Below, one piece after another: positions 7,506 to 16,577 of a stretch of DNA of 64,000 nt; position 1 is the first letter of the stretch; every line of letters starts with the position of its first letter. The position numbers and the translations under genes are program-made. Source of the stretch: a bacterium (lineage in GTDB: Bacteria > Bacillota > Clostridia > Oscillospirales > Oscillospiraceae); assembly GCA_004560375.1 (NCBI GenBank), contig SFVC01000004.1, positions 1 through 64,000 of the forward strand, given 5' to 3'. Under the pieces are notes generated by a model. It saw only the letters and a list, made by a program, of their open reading frames with translations. It did not search any database and was not told the DNA's origin.

Positions 7506-8798
7506 TCAGGTGACGGGCTCCCCCTCCAGCTCCTCCTCCTCTCCCTGCCGCTGGTAGGGATTGGTGAGCTGCTCCCAGAGGGTGTTCACATTTTCCATGC
7601 AGATGAAGTACACGCTGGTCATCATATTGTCGGGGATGCCCAGCTCCTCCGCCAGAACGGTGATCTTCTCCCAGTCCGCCGCCTCATAGCTCAGCACCAG
7701 GTCATAGAGCTTGCCGCAGCGGCCCTCGTGGTTGAGCAGCGCCGCCTTCACCTCGTCCGCCACCGGCACCTCGGTCAGCAGCTCCTCCATGGGGGCGTCG
7801 ATGAGGTAGTTCAGGGTGGAGAACATTCCCATCAGGTAGGCCTCCGCCTTGGAGATGGGCATATTCTTGGCGTAGCCGATCAGCTCGCTACAGAAGTTGG
7901 CCCGCATGAAGGAGCGCTTCAGGAACTCCTCCGAGCCCGGCTCCAGCTGGTTCTCCGCGTTGCTGGCGCTGAGCAGGTAGATCCACTGCTTCAGCTGTCC
8001 CAGACCCAGGGTCATGATGGCCTGGGTAATGGTGGTGGCCCGGTGCCGCAGGGCGAAGTAGGCGGAGTTCACCATCTTCAGCAGGCCGTAGGACAGGCTG
8101 GCGTCGGCGGCGATCATCTGCTCGATCTCCTCCACGTTGGGCTCATCCTTGGTCACCGCCACCATGAGGCGGAAGAAGTTGCTCTGGAGGTAGGCGCTGC
8201 TGTGGGTCTGGCTGGTCATCTTGGCCGCCACATAGGGGCCCTCCAGCCCATCCGCCCCCAGGGCCACCGCCCGCTGGTACAGCTTTTCCTCGTCGATGTG
8301 GGTGACGATGCACTTGATGTTCATGCTGTGGGCGATCTCAATGGTGTTTCGGATGGTGACCTCGCTGGCGTGCTGGGCGTTGATCTTGATGAAGTGGATG
8401 TCGTCCAGCAGGGAGAGATAACGGGGGGTGAACTGGAATTCGTTCACCGCGATGCGGTAGCCCTCCCGGGCGAACTGCTGCACCAGGTGCATGGACAGCG
8501 GATGGATGATCACCGCATCGTCGATCTGAATCACCAGGTCGCTCTTATCAAACAGGCGGGGGGTTTTCTTCATCAGCAGCATGGTGGTAAAGGTCATAAA
8601 ATTCAGCGTGCCCTTCAACACCTTGGGGCTGTTCTGGGTCAAGAAGCTGTAAATGGTGTTGGCCGCGGCAAATTCTGCGCTGGAGGTAGAGCTGTCGCTG
8701 CTGAATGCCTGGTTTGCGCCGTGGTACAGGATCTCGTTTCCAATGGTATTCCCAGCGGCATCCTTGATGGGTTGCCGCACAATATATTTGCCGCTCAT
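7506..8798 (-). CDS. EAL-HDOD signalling protein, EAL degenerate (YuxH-like)
   Basis: 430 residues, SD GGAGG. The N-terminal half (to about 200) follows the EAL fold but its first motif reads NEILYHG where active enzymes have E-x-L-x-R, and the later acidic metal ligands are not evident, so c-di-GMP hydrolysis is unlikely. The C-terminal half is an HDOD domain (IAADASLSYGLLKMVNSAYF, then ITQAIMTLGLGQLKQWIYL). The EAL-HDOD architecture occurs in chemotaxis and motility loci of many bacteria as a regulator rather than an enzyme. Last gene of the long flagellar operon, 18 bp after cheV. It ends with an acidic tail just before a strong terminator. Confidence 0.82.
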   Translation of the reverse strand: MSGKYIVRQPIKDAAGNTIGNEILYHGANQAFSSDSSTSSAEFAAANTIYSFLTQNSPKVLKGTLNFMTFTTMLLMKKTPRLFDKSDLVIQIDDAVIIHPLSMHLVQQFAREGYRIAVNEFQFTPRYLSLLDDIHFIKINAQHASEVTIRNTIEIAHSMNIKCIVTHIDEEKLYQRAVALGADGLEGPYVAAKMTSQTHSSAYLQSNFFRLMVAVTKDEPNVEEIEQMIAADASLSYGLLKMVNSAYFALRHRATTITQAIMTLGLGQLKQWIYLLSASNAENQLEPGSEEFLKRSFMRANFCSELIGYAKNMPISKAEAYLMGMFSTLNYLIDAPMEELLTEVPVADEVKAALLNHEGRCGKLYDLVLSYEAADWEKITVLAEELGIPDNMMTSVYFICMENVNTLWEQLTNPYQRQGEEEELEGEPVT

Positions 8799-8816
8799 AT
8801 GTTGCTGCCTCCTACG

Positions 8817-9752
8817 TTATGCTTTGGGATGCTGCTGGTCAAACCGCTCCAGCAGATGATCCATGACGTCTACCAGGTGCCCGATCTCCGGCTTGGTGAG
8901 CTGCTCGTCCGCGCCCAGCTCCCGGCCCTTGGTTCGCATCTCCCCGCTGATCAGGGAGGAGAAGATGATCAGGGGAACCTGCTTGAACCGGCTGTGATCC
9001 TTCACCAGCTTGGTCAGCCGATGCCCGTCCATCTGGGGCATCTCGATATCGGTGATGATCAGGGCCACCTCTTTCTCCAATGGCACATCGGCGGGCAGGG
9101 CGGTCAGCGCCTCCCACAGCTCCAGGCCGTTGGGGAACATATGCAGGTTGATGTAGTTGGCCTTCCGCAGGGAGTCGGCGATCATCTTGCTCAGCAGCAC
9201 CGAGTCCTCCGCCACCCAGATGGGCCGGTCATTGCGCTCCCGGGGCCCCATCTCCTCCACCTCGGACACTTGGATGGAGGTCTCCGGGGCGATCTCCGCC
9301 ACGATCCGCTCGAAGTCCAGGATGGTCACCAGCTCGCCGTCGCACTGGGCGATGCCGGTGGCCACGCTCTCCGTGCCGCCGGACACGGTCTTGTCCGGCT
9401 TCTGGATGTCGGTCCAGGAAATGCGGCTGATCCGATCCACGGTGTGAACCCGGAAAGCAATGCACATCTTGTTGAAGTTGGTGATGATGAAGATGTCCTT
9501 CTCATTCTTGGGGCTCTCCATCCCCAGGTAGGAGGGCAGATCCACCACGGTGATCACCCGATCCCGGGGCTTGAAGATCCCCTCCACCGCGGCGTGGGCG
9601 TGGGGCATGGGCTTCACCGGCGCGGAGATCATGATCTCCAGCACCTTGGCCACGTTGATCCCAAACAGGTTGCCGCCGATGGTGAACTTCATCACTTCGA
9701 TCTCATTGGTTCCGGACTCCAGCAGGATCCCCTGCTTCTGGTCTTCCATCAT
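8817..9752 (-). CDS. cheV: chemotaxis protein CheV (CheW-receiver)
   Basis: 311 residues from ATG 9752 (GGGAG nine bases upstream; a TTG six bases earlier is too close to the SD). Residues about 10-165 are a CheW-like coupling domain (EVMKFTIGGNLFGINVAKV, VIDL-type core VITVVDLPSYLGM). Residues about 180-305 are a receiver with the phospho-acceptor Asp in ALIITDIEMPQMDG and the Lys in LTKPEIGH. CheV couples receptors to CheA and mediates adaptation; in B. subtilis it works with CheC/CheD and methylation. CheA, CheW and receptors are encoded elsewhere. It follows cheD by 34 bp. Confidence 0.93.
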   Translation of the reverse strand: MMEDQKQGILLESGTNEIEVMKFTIGGNLFGINVAKVLEIMISAPVKPMPHAHAAVEGIFKPRDRVITVVDLPSYLGMESPKNEKDIFIITNFNKMCIAFRVHTVDRISRISWTDIQKPDKTVSGGTESVATGIAQCDGELVTILDFERIVAEIAPETSIQVSEVEEMGPRERNDRPIWVAEDSVLLSKMIADSLRKANYINLHMFPNGLELWEALTALPADVPLEKEVALIITDIEMPQMDGHRLTKLVKDHSRFKQVPLIIFSSLISGEMRTKGRELGADEQLTKPEIGHLVDVMDHLLERFDQQHPKA

Positions 9753-9786
9753 TTCCAAGCACTCCCTTTCATCTTGCCCGTGGTAT

Positions 9787-10266
9787 TCATATGATCAGCT
9801 CCGGCCGTCCGTAGCTTCGCACGCAGCCCAGGCCGCTGTTCACATCAAAGAGCAGGGTGCGGGCCACCGACCCGCCCACGTCCTCCTTCAGCAGGCGGAT
9901 GCCCTCCTTCTTCAGGTTCATGTGGACGCTCTCGATATTCCGCTGGCCAATGTTTCCCAGGGATGAACTGCCCGTATCGAACATCTTGGCCCCGCCGGCG
10001 ATCTTGGCGGTGATCCGGTTCCGGCTGGCCCCCTTGGCCTCCATCTGCTTCAGCGTCTCCCGGATGCCTGTGTCTGCGTACTTCATGGGTGTTTTCCGTC
10101 CTGCCTCCATATTGACCGGCAGCATGATGTGCACCAGGGCCCCCAGCTTCAAAACCGGATCGTGGAGACAGATCCCGATGCAGGATCCCAGGGCGTAGGT
10201 CACCAGCATTCCCTCGCCCTTGGCCATCTTCATATCCGCGATACCGATGATCAGCTTGTCACTCAT
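9787..10266 (-). CDS. cheD: chemoreceptor glutamine deamidase CheD
   Basis: 159 residues. CheD deamidates receptor glutamines and binds CheC, raising CheC phosphatase activity in Bacillus-type chemotaxis. The catalytic Cys is in YALGSCIGICLHD and the His in GALVHIMLP; the ITAKIAGGAKMF strand and NIGQRN loop are also typical. Start ATG 10266 overlaps the cheC stop by eight bases (ATGAGTGA), indicating translational coupling, and no strong separate SD is seen. Length is normal for the family. Confidence 0.93.
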   Translation of the reverse strand: MSDKLIIGIADMKMAKGEGMLVTYALGSCIGICLHDPVLKLGALVHIMLPVNMEAGRKTPMKYADTGIRETLKQMEAKGASRNRITAKIAGGAKMFDTGSSSLGNIGQRNIESVHMNLKKEGIRLLKEDVGGSVARTLLFDVNSGLGCVRSYGRPELII

Positions 10267-10885
10267 CGCTTACGCCCAGCTTCCTCAACAACGCATTCAG
10301 TGACCGCAGATCGGGCGACATCAGCAGACGGCAGGGCACCTGCTTGTTGTCGCACACGAAATTTCCCCCTATGGTCATGATATAGTCGGACTGTCCCCCA
10401 TACTCCGCCATGGGCACGGCCAGGATGGCCCCCTGCATATCTACCGTAAAGGCGGGCACCGTCAGGGTCACATCCACTCCGGCCAGACCGCTCAAGGCGT
10501 TGATGAAGGTGGAGATCATGATGTTGCCCACCTCCACCAGGGCGGAGTTTTCCATCTCCGCCAGCTCGCTGTAGTCTTTGATGCGCTCCTCCAGGATGCT
10601 CTCCAGCACCAGGTTCACAAAATCGATCTGCTGGACGGACAGCATGATCCCGTTGATCTGCCCGCCCATCTTCACCAGCACGCCGGCGGTGATCTCCTCC
10701 GGGCCTCCGATCCACTCAATGGCCTCGTTGTAGCCCATGATCCGCACCTCGGGCAGCGTGATGCGAACCTCCCGCCCCAGCATCTGGGACAGCGCCGTGG
10801 CCGCGTTGCCGGTGCCCATGCTGCCGATCTCCCGCAGGGTATCCAGCTCCATGGACGTCAGCTCGTCATAATTCTTGATTCCCAT
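10259..10885 (-). CDS. cheC: CheY-P phosphatase CheC
   Basis: 208 residues, SD GGAGGG. CheC dephosphorylates CheY-P and partners with CheD. The family has two pseudo-symmetric active sites of the form (D/S)-x3-E-x2-N. Site 2 is intact in ENSALVEVGNIMIS. Site 1 reads DTLREIGSMGTGNAAT, so the expected Asn after EIG is Ser, which may inactivate that site. Coupled to cheD. Together with FliY this locus encodes two distinct CheY-P phosphatases, one soluble and one at the motor switch. Confidence 0.92.
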   Translation of the reverse strand: MGIKNYDELTSMELDTLREIGSMGTGNAATALSQMLGREVRITLPEVRIMGYNEAIEWIGGPEEITAGVLVKMGGQINGIMLSVQQIDFVNLVLESILEERIKDYSELAEMENSALVEVGNIMISTFINALSGLAGVDVTLTVPAFTVDMQGAILAVPMAEYGGQSDYIMTIGGNFVCDNKQVPCRLLMSPDLRSLNALLRKLGVSDE

Positions 10886-10903
10886 GCCCTGTTATCCCTC
10901 CTG

Positions 10904-11662
10904 TCAATTACGCAGGTTGTTGATGGTGTTCTCGATCTCGTCGGAGGTGGTCACCATCTTCAGCGCCGCGCCGTAAGCCCTCTGCGCCTCAATCACCTTG
11001 GTGATCTCGTCCGCCAGCTCCACGTTGGATCGCTCTATGCAGCCTTGCACCAGCTTCCCGTTGCCGTACCACAGGTTGCCGTTCTTGTCCACCGGCAGGA
11101 ACCGGGTCTCGTCCAGCCGGGCCATGCCGTCGTAGTTGGCGAAATCAAAAATCCCGATGGGCAGCTCGTCCCCCGAGTCGTCCAGCTCGATCAGCCCGCC
11201 CTCCCGGTTGAGGACAAAGCGGCCCGTGCCGTCCCCCAGGCACCACACCATCTCCGTGATGGGCTCGCCGTTCTCGTCCACCTCTCCGGTGGGCCGCTCC
11301 AGCTGGGACTTGGCAAAGGTGCCGTTGCGGGTGAAGGACACGTCCCCGGTGGCCAGATCCACCAGGCCGAAGAAGCCCTCCCCCTCGATGTAATAATCCA
11401 GCTGCCGGCCGGTGTCCGCCGGGCCGCCCTGGCTCTGATTGGTGCCGGTCATCAGCATCCGGGTGCCCACGCCCATGGGCAGCTGGGTGTCGGCCTGCCC
11501 ATTCAAGGCGCCCCGGTGGTTCTGATACATCAGGGCGGTGAAATAGGAGCGGTTGGCTTTGAAGCCGTAGGTGTTCACGTTGGCGATGTTGTCCCCGTGA
11601 ACGTTCAGGTGGTAGAGCTGGTGCTGGGCGCCCACCGCGCCGATATAGAAGGATTGATTCAT
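10904..11662 (-). CDS. flgG: flagellar rod/hook-basal body protein, FlgG/FlhP type
   Basis: 252 residues, SD GGGGGTAAGG. The N-terminal rod signature is LNVHGDNIANVNTYGFKANR. The C-terminal helix ERSNVELADEITKVIEAQRA is the conserved axial-protein tail. The GEGFFGL motif in the middle belongs to the FlgE/F/G domain. Forms part of the distal rod, exported through the flagellar type III system. It is divergent enough that FlgF versus FlgG cannot be settled; two such genes in tandem correspond to flhO and flhP in B. subtilis. The upstream paralogue is 14 bp away. Confidence 0.75.
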   Translation of the reverse strand: MNQSFYIGAVGAQHQLYHLNVHGDNIANVNTYGFKANRSYFTALMYQNHRGALNGQADTQLPMGVGTRMLMTGTNQSQGGPADTGRQLDYYIEGEGFFGLVDLATGDVSFTRNGTFAKSQLERPTGEVDENGEPITEMVWCLGDGTGRFVLNREGGLIELDDSGDELPIGIFDFANYDGMARLDETRFLPVDKNGNLWYGNGKLVQGCIERSNVELADEITKVIEAQRAYGAALKMVTTSDEIENTINNLRN

Positions 11663-11676
11663 CTTCCCTTACCCCC

Positions 11677-12426
11677 TTACATCCGTCCGATGTCGCTGGC
11701 GGCGTGGCCCATCACCTCATCGTACATCTTGGTCACCGACGCGCAGCTCTGGAGGGCTCGCTGGCAGGTGATCATGTCGGTCATCTGCTTGATCAGCTCC
11801 ACATTGGAGCGCTCCACATACTTCCACAGCAGCTGGGGATTCTCCATCACCTGGGCCCCCTGGCCGGTGAAGAAGCCCGCGCCGTTGTGCTCCAGCTGGG
11901 CGTTGTCCTCAAAGGCGAACACCCCGATCCGGCCCATGTAGCCGCCGTTCTCGTTATAGATATTCCCCTGCCCGTCGGCGGTGATCTTGTCCGTCTCCAG
12001 CAGGATGGGCTGGCCGTCGGGATCCATCACCCGGCCCGCCCCGGGCAGGCACAGGTAGCCCTCATCGTCCAGAATAAAGCTGCCCGCCCGGGTATAGGAC
12101 AGGTTGCCGTCCTCCCCCTGGATGGCGAAGAAGCCGTCTCCCATGATGGCAAAGTCCAGGGGGATATCTGTGGGCTCGGGAATCCCCTGTTCATAGTCCA
12201 CGTAGATCTCGCTGTTGGCCCGGATATAGCTCTGCCGGCCGATGTCGGTGTAGATCTTCTCCGCATTCCCCACCCGGGCATACATCACGTCGTCAAAGGT
12301 GGTGGCGGTGTACCGGCTGCCCTTGTAGCCCGCGGTGGACACGTTCACCAGGTTGTTGCCCACCACGTTCAGATGGGCCTGCTGGGTCACCATGCCGGAG
12401 GTCAGGTTGTAGAAGCCTTTGAACAT
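11677..12426 (-). CDS. flgF: flagellar rod/hook-basal body protein, FlgF/FlhO type
   Basis: 249 residues. N-terminal rod motif LNVVGNNLVNVSTAGYKGSR, middle GDGFFAI motif and C-terminal ERSNVELIKQMTDMITCQRA place it among the axial rod proteins. It starts four bases after the fliA stop and is followed closely by a second FlgF/G paralogue, so both rod proteins lie directly after the sigma factor. An AAGG element inside the fliA end is the likely ribosome site. Assignment as FlgF rather than FlgG rests on order only. Confidence 0.72.
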   Translation of the reverse strand: MFKGFYNLTSGMVTQQAHLNVVGNNLVNVSTAGYKGSRYTATTFDDVMYARVGNAEKIYTDIGRQSYIRANSEIYVDYEQGIPEPTDIPLDFAIMGDGFFAIQGEDGNLSYTRAGSFILDDEGYLCLPGAGRVMDPDGQPILLETDKITADGQGNIYNENGGYMGRIGVFAFEDNAQLEHNGAGFFTGQGAQVMENPQLLWKYVERSNVELIKQMTDMITCQRALQSCASVTKMYDEVMGHAASDIGRM

Positions 12427-12430
12427 AGTC

Positions 12431-13273
12431 TCATGCCTTCTTCCGCTTTTTAGAGGTTTTGGCGGGACTCCCGCTATTCATATATGCGCTCATATGCTCC
12501 CGCAACTTCTGGATGGCCCGGGAGTGGATCTGGGAGATGCGGGGCTCGCTCACCCCCATCACCTGGGCGATCTCCTTCATATGGAGGTTCTTCTCGTAGT
12601 AGAGGGACAACACGATCTGCTCGTTCTCCTGGAGGGCGGAGATCCCCGCCGCCAGCGTCTCCTGGAGTTCCCGATCCTCCAGCACCGTCTCGGGTTGGAG
12701 CTTGGGATCCTGATCGGACAGCTCGAAGTGGTACCCCTCCAGATCCCGGGCGTCCATCAGCGCATCCAGGGACAGCGTGTTGGACAGGGCCACTCGGGCC
12801 GCCTCCTTCTGGTACTTGTCGGTGGCGATGCCCAGGTGCCCGGCCACCTCCTGATCGGTGGGGAACCGGCCCAGCTCGTTGGCCAGGTGGGACACCGCGG
12901 CGTCGATCTCCTTGGCCCGCTGGCGGATGTTTCGGGGCAGCCAGTCCTGCTTCCGGGCCAGGTCGATGACCATCCCCCGGATGCGCTTGGCCACATAGGT
13001 CTCAAATTTGATGCCCTTCTCCGGGTCAAATTTGTCAATGGAATTGAGGAGGGTCAGGATGCCCTCGCTGACGATGTCGTCCACCTGGGCGAAGCTGCTG
13101 TACACTCCCCGGATCTGGAGGGCCGCGCTTTTGATCAGCCCCTCGTACCGCAGCACCAGCGGCCATTTCAGCGCCTCGTCCCCCGTCCGCTTGTAGAGTG
13201 CCAGCAGATCCGGGGTGGCCATGGCCTCAATCTCGGCCTCGGTGTAGCTGCGCTCAGCCAGCCCCGTGCTCAT
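12431..13273 (-). CDS. fliA: flagellar RNA polymerase sigma factor FliA/SigD (sigma-28)
   Basis: 280 residues. Region 2 (FAQVDDIVSEGILTLLNSID, then FDPEKGIKFETYVAKRIRG), region 3 and a region 4 helix-turn-helix (HMKEIAQVMGVSEPRISQIH) are all present. It directs RNA polymerase to late flagellar and chemotaxis promoters, such as the one in front of fliD. The N-terminus (about 30 residues) is slightly longer than in enteric FliA. ATGA overlap with the flhA stop shows coupling. No flgM anti-sigma gene is seen in this window. Confidence 0.92.
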   Translation of the reverse strand: MSTGLAERSYTEAEIEAMATPDLLALYKRTGDEALKWPLVLRYEGLIKSAALQIRGVYSSFAQVDDIVSEGILTLLNSIDKFDPEKGIKFETYVAKRIRGMVIDLARKQDWLPRNIRQRAKEIDAAVSHLANELGRFPTDQEVAGHLGIATDKYQKEAARVALSNTLSLDALMDARDLEGYHFELSDQDPKLQPETVLEDRELQETLAAGISALQENEQIVLSLYYEKNLHMKEIAQVMGVSEPRISQIHSRAIQKLREHMSAYMNSGSPAKTSKKRKKA

Positions 13274-15375
13274 GTGGCCACCGCCTTTCGCTGCGCCATG
13301 GCGGGCGCCTCCATGGTGATGTTGCCCAGGGCCTGGATCTGCACGCTGTTGGTGATCTCATTGAAGGAGAGCACATAGACGTTGGGGTAGAACTGGGTGA
13401 TCATCTTGCTGAAGTAGCCCCGGATCACCTGGCTCACCAGAATCACGGGGGTCTGGGACAGATCCCCGAACTTTTTCAGATGCTCCGCCAGCTGGGCGAT
13501 GATGGACTGCATGAGCTCCGGGCCCATGGCCAGATACACGCCCTGCTCGTTCCGGGTGAGGGAGGAGATGATCTTCTTCTCCACCTCGGCGTCCAGGGTG
13601 ATGACCCGGAGCTGGCCGTCCTCGCAGAACCTTCTCGTGATGGTGCGGGCCAGGGCGCCCCGCACCTGCTCGGTGGCCATGTCCAAATCCCGGCCCTGGG
13701 CGAAGGCGTCGGCGGCGGTCTCCACGATGGTGGACAGATCCTTGATGGGCACCCCCTCCTGGAGGAGGTTGCGAAGCAGCTTTTCCAGCTTGGCATAGGG
13801 GATGATCCCCGGCACCGCCTCCTCCACCAGCTCGGGGGAGCTCTGCTTCAGATTGTCCACCAGCCGGATGGTCTCCGCCCGGTTGAGCAGCTCGTAGGCG
13901 TGCTTTTTCACCGTCTCCGCCAGATGGGTCAGCATGACGGACAAAGGGTCGATGACGTTGTAGCCGTAGATCTCCGCCATCTCCTTGTTTTCCGGCAGGA
14001 TCCACCGGGAGGGGATGCCGTAGGCGGGCTCGATGGTCTCGATGCCGTCGATCTCCCCCAGGGGGTTGGGCGGCTCCAGCGCCAAGTAGTAGTCCACCAG
14101 GATCTCGCCCTCCGCCACCACCTCGCCCTTGATGCGGATGGCGTACTGGTTGGTGCCCAGGGCGGAGGAGTCGTGGAGGCGGATGGAGGGAATGACGAAA
14201 CCCATATCCTGGGCGTACTGCCGCCGGAAGATGGTGATGCGGCTGATAAGCTTGCCGCCGTGGGCCTCGTCCACCATGGGAATGAGGCTGTAGCCGAACT
14301 CCATCTCCACCGGCTCCACGGTCAGCAGGGTGTACACATTGTTAATGTCCCGGTAGTAGTCCGTCTCGCTGGGCGCGGCCAGCTCCGGGGCCTCCTCCGG
14401 GGCCTGGGCCGCGGCGGTCTCCGCCTGTTTCTGGGCGTCCATCTGCCGGATGAGCAGGAATCCGCCCGCCAGCAGCGCCGCGCCGCCCACCGCCAGGGGG
14501 ATGGTGGGCGTGTTGGGAATAATGGCCAGAAACAGCAGCACCACGCCGGTGGTCATAATGGCCCGGGGCTGGGCCTTGAACTGGCCCAGCACGTCGGTGT
14601 TCAGGCTGCCGTCGGACACCGACCGGGTGACGATCATGCCGGTGGCGGTGGAGATCATCAGGGACGGGATCTGGGACACCAGACCGTCGCCGATGGTGAG
14701 GATGCAGATGGAACTCAGGGCCTCGCTGGCCTCCATCCCCCGGCCCAGTATGCCGATGAGCAGTCCGCCGATGAGGTTGATCACCGTGATCACGATGGAC
14801 ATGGTGGAGTCGCCCTTGACGATCTTGGTGGCGCCGTCCATGGCGCCGTAGAAGTCGGCCTCCTTCTGGATCTTCTCCCGGCGGATCCGGGCCTGCTGCT
14901 CGTCGATGAGGCCGGAGGACAGGTCGGCGTCGATGGCCATCTGCTTGCCGGGCATGGCGTCCAGGGTGAATCGGGCGGCCACCTCGGACACGCGCTCCGC
15001 ACCCTTGGTGATGACGATGAGCTGCACCAGCACGATGATGAAGAAGATCACAAAGCCCACCACGATGTCGCCGCCGGTGACCAGCTGTCCAAACCGCTCG
15101 ATGACCTCGCCGGGGTAGCCGGTGGTGAGGATCATCCGGGTGGAGGACACGTTCATGCCCAGCCGGAACAGGGTGGTGATCAGCAGCAGGGAGGGGAAGA
15201 TGGAGAAGTCCAACGCCTCCGAGATGTTCATGGTGATCATCAGGATCATGATGGACAGCCCGATGTTGACCACCAGCAGCATATCCAGGATCATGGGGTT
15301 GAGGGGAATGAACAGGAACATAACCACAACCACCACAAACAGCGCTATGCTATTGTTTAAAACGCGCTTCAGCAT
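13270..15375 (-). CDS. flhA: flagellar type III export gate protein FlhA
   Basis: 701 residues, SD AGGAGG. The N-terminal half has about eight membrane segments, beginning ALFVVVVVMFLFIPL, with the conserved cytoplasmic loop LFRLGMNVSSTRMIL and the FHIPEP-family core. The C-terminal half is the soluble domain that docks chaperone-substrate complexes. FlhA forms the nonameric export gate ring. It follows flhB after 44 bp containing a GGGTT repeat and is translationally coupled to fliA. The usual flhF and flhG are missing between flhA and fliA. Confidence 0.95.
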   Translation of the reverse strand: MLKRVLNNSIALFVVVVVMFLFIPLNPMILDMLLVVNIGLSIMILMITMNISEALDFSIFPSLLLITTLFRLGMNVSSTRMILTTGYPGEVIERFGQLVTGGDIVVGFVIFFIIVLVQLIVITKGAERVSEVAARFTLDAMPGKQMAIDADLSSGLIDEQQARIRREKIQKEADFYGAMDGATKIVKGDSTMSIVITVINLIGGLLIGILGRGMEASEALSSICILTIGDGLVSQIPSLMISTATGMIVTRSVSDGSLNTDVLGQFKAQPRAIMTTGVVLLFLAIIPNTPTIPLAVGGAALLAGGFLLIRQMDAQKQAETAAAQAPEEAPELAAPSETDYYRDINNVYTLLTVEPVEMEFGYSLIPMVDEAHGGKLISRITIFRRQYAQDMGFVIPSIRLHDSSALGTNQYAIRIKGEVVAEGEILVDYYLALEPPNPLGEIDGIETIEPAYGIPSRWILPENKEMAEIYGYNVIDPLSVMLTHLAETVKKHAYELLNRAETIRLVDNLKQSSPELVEEAVPGIIPYAKLEKLLRNLLQEGVPIKDLSTIVETAADAFAQGRDLDMATEQVRGALARTITRRFCEDGQLRVITLDAEVEKKIISSLTRNEQGVYLAMGPELMQSIIAQLAEHLKKFGDLSQTPVILVSQVIRGYFSKMITQFYPNVYVLSFNEITNSVQIQALGNITMEAPAMAQRKAVAT

Positions 15376-15390
15376 AGATTACCTCCTGCT

Positions 15391-15412
15391 GGGGTTGGGT
15401 TGGGTTGGGTTG
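15391..15412. repeat. (GGGTT)4 tandem repeat between flhB and flhA
   Basis: The plus strand reads four GGGTT units preceded by one more G, i.e. G-runs of 3-4 spaced by TT. It sits between the flhB stop and the flhA SD. The plus strand is the template strand for these genes, so a G-quadruplex could form there during transcription; the mRNA carries the C-rich complement. Confidence 0.8.
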
Positions 15413-15419
15413 CCTGCCG

Positions 15420-16490
15420 TCACTTCACAATCTTGTTCTTCCCGTTCAGCTTGAAGATGTACACCAGCACCTCCGCCACCGCCTCATACAGGTCGGGCGG
15501 AATGAACTGGTTCACCTCCGCCTGGGCGTACAGCGCCCGGGCCAGGGCCACGTTCTCAATGCAGGCGATGTGGTGCTGCTCCGCGATCTCCACAATGCGG
15601 GCGGCCACATTGTCCTGCCCCTTGGCCATCACGATGGGGGCGTCGTCCTCCTCCGGCCTGTACCGGAGGGCCACGGCGAAGTGGGTGGGGTTTCGGACAA
15701 CCACGTCCGCCCCGGGCACCTGCTGCATCATCCGCTGCTGGGCCCGGCGGCGCTGGATCTCCTTGATCTTCCCCTTCACCTGGGGGTCACCTTCCATCTG
15801 TTTGTATTCCTCTTTGACCTCCTGCTTCGTCATCTTCATCTGCCGCTCATAGTCCCACCACTGGTAGAAGAAGTCCATGGCGGCCACCGCCACAAAGGCG
15901 ATGGCGATCCGCAGCACCATGGCTCCAGCCACCTCCACCAAATGGGCCACCGCAGCGGTCAAGTCGGTGTACAGGTAGTTGGAGCTCTCCAGAAACATCT
16001 CCTGGATGCTCAGATAGATGATGCTCAGGAGGATGATGATCTTGATCAGGTTTTTCAGCGTCTCAATAACGCTCTTCAGGGAAAACAGCCGCTTGATCCC
16101 CTGCAAGGGGCTGATGCGGTTGAATTTCGGCTTGATGGACTCGCCGCTCACCAGGAACCTGGTCTGAGCGAAGGTGGCCGCCACCGCGGACAGAATGGCC
16201 ACCCCCACCACCGGACCCACGGTCTTGCCCATGGCCAGCAGCCCTTGGACACCCAGTTCGCCGGACAGCCCGCTTACCTCCTGCACGTCGCCTCCCATGG
16301 TGTCGAGGCACAAGAACAGGATCTTGGCTGTCTCCTCCACGAAGGCACCCACCAGCACCCAGAGGATGGCGAAGGTGCCCAGCAGGCTGGCCACCGCCAC
16401 CGCGTCCTTGCTCATAAAGACGTTGCCCTTTTTTCGTTCGTCCCGTCGCTTTTTTGGTGTCGCTTTTTCGGTTTTATTTCCTTCGGCCAA
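15420..16490 (-). CDS. flhB: flagellar type III export switch protein FlhB
   Basis: 356 residues from TTG 16490 (GGGGGATGG upstream). A basic, Lys-rich N-terminus (EGNKTEKATPKKRRDER) precedes four membrane segments. The cytoplasmic domain carries the self-cleavage site NPTH in VVRNPTHFAVALRY and the conserved GQDNVAARIVEIA stretch. FlhB autocleavage switches export specificity from hook to filament substrates, working with FliK. Length is standard. It lies between fliR and flhA. Confidence 0.95.
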   Translation of the reverse strand: MAEGNKTEKATPKKRRDERKKGNVFMSKDAVAVASLLGTFAILWVLVGAFVEETAKILFLCLDTMGGDVQEVSGLSGELGVQGLLAMGKTVGPVVGVAILSAVAATFAQTRFLVSGESIKPKFNRISPLQGIKRLFSLKSVIETLKNLIKIIILLSIIYLSIQEMFLESSNYLYTDLTAAVAHLVEVAGAMVLRIAIAFVAVAAMDFFYQWWDYERQMKMTKQEVKEEYKQMEGDPQVKGKIKEIQRRRAQQRMMQQVPGADVVVRNPTHFAVALRYRPEEDDAPIVMAKGQDNVAARIVEIAEQHHIACIENVALARALYAQAEVNQFIPPDLYEAVAEVLVYIFKLNGKNKIVK

Positions 16491-16577
16491 CGTCCATCCC
16501 CCCTTGCCGCCGCTGGCTCCCCATCCCTGCGGGGCCGCCTGGAGAGGGGAGGATCAGGTGAAACGCCCGGTTGCGGC

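Noticed and set aside
13198..15360. Very long plus-strand open frames antisense to flhA, fliY/fliM/motB, fliD, fliF and others (up to about 990 codons)
   Set aside because: They mirror real genes and arise from high third-position GC; their products are His/Gly/Val/Leu-rich with no domain pattern and no SD.
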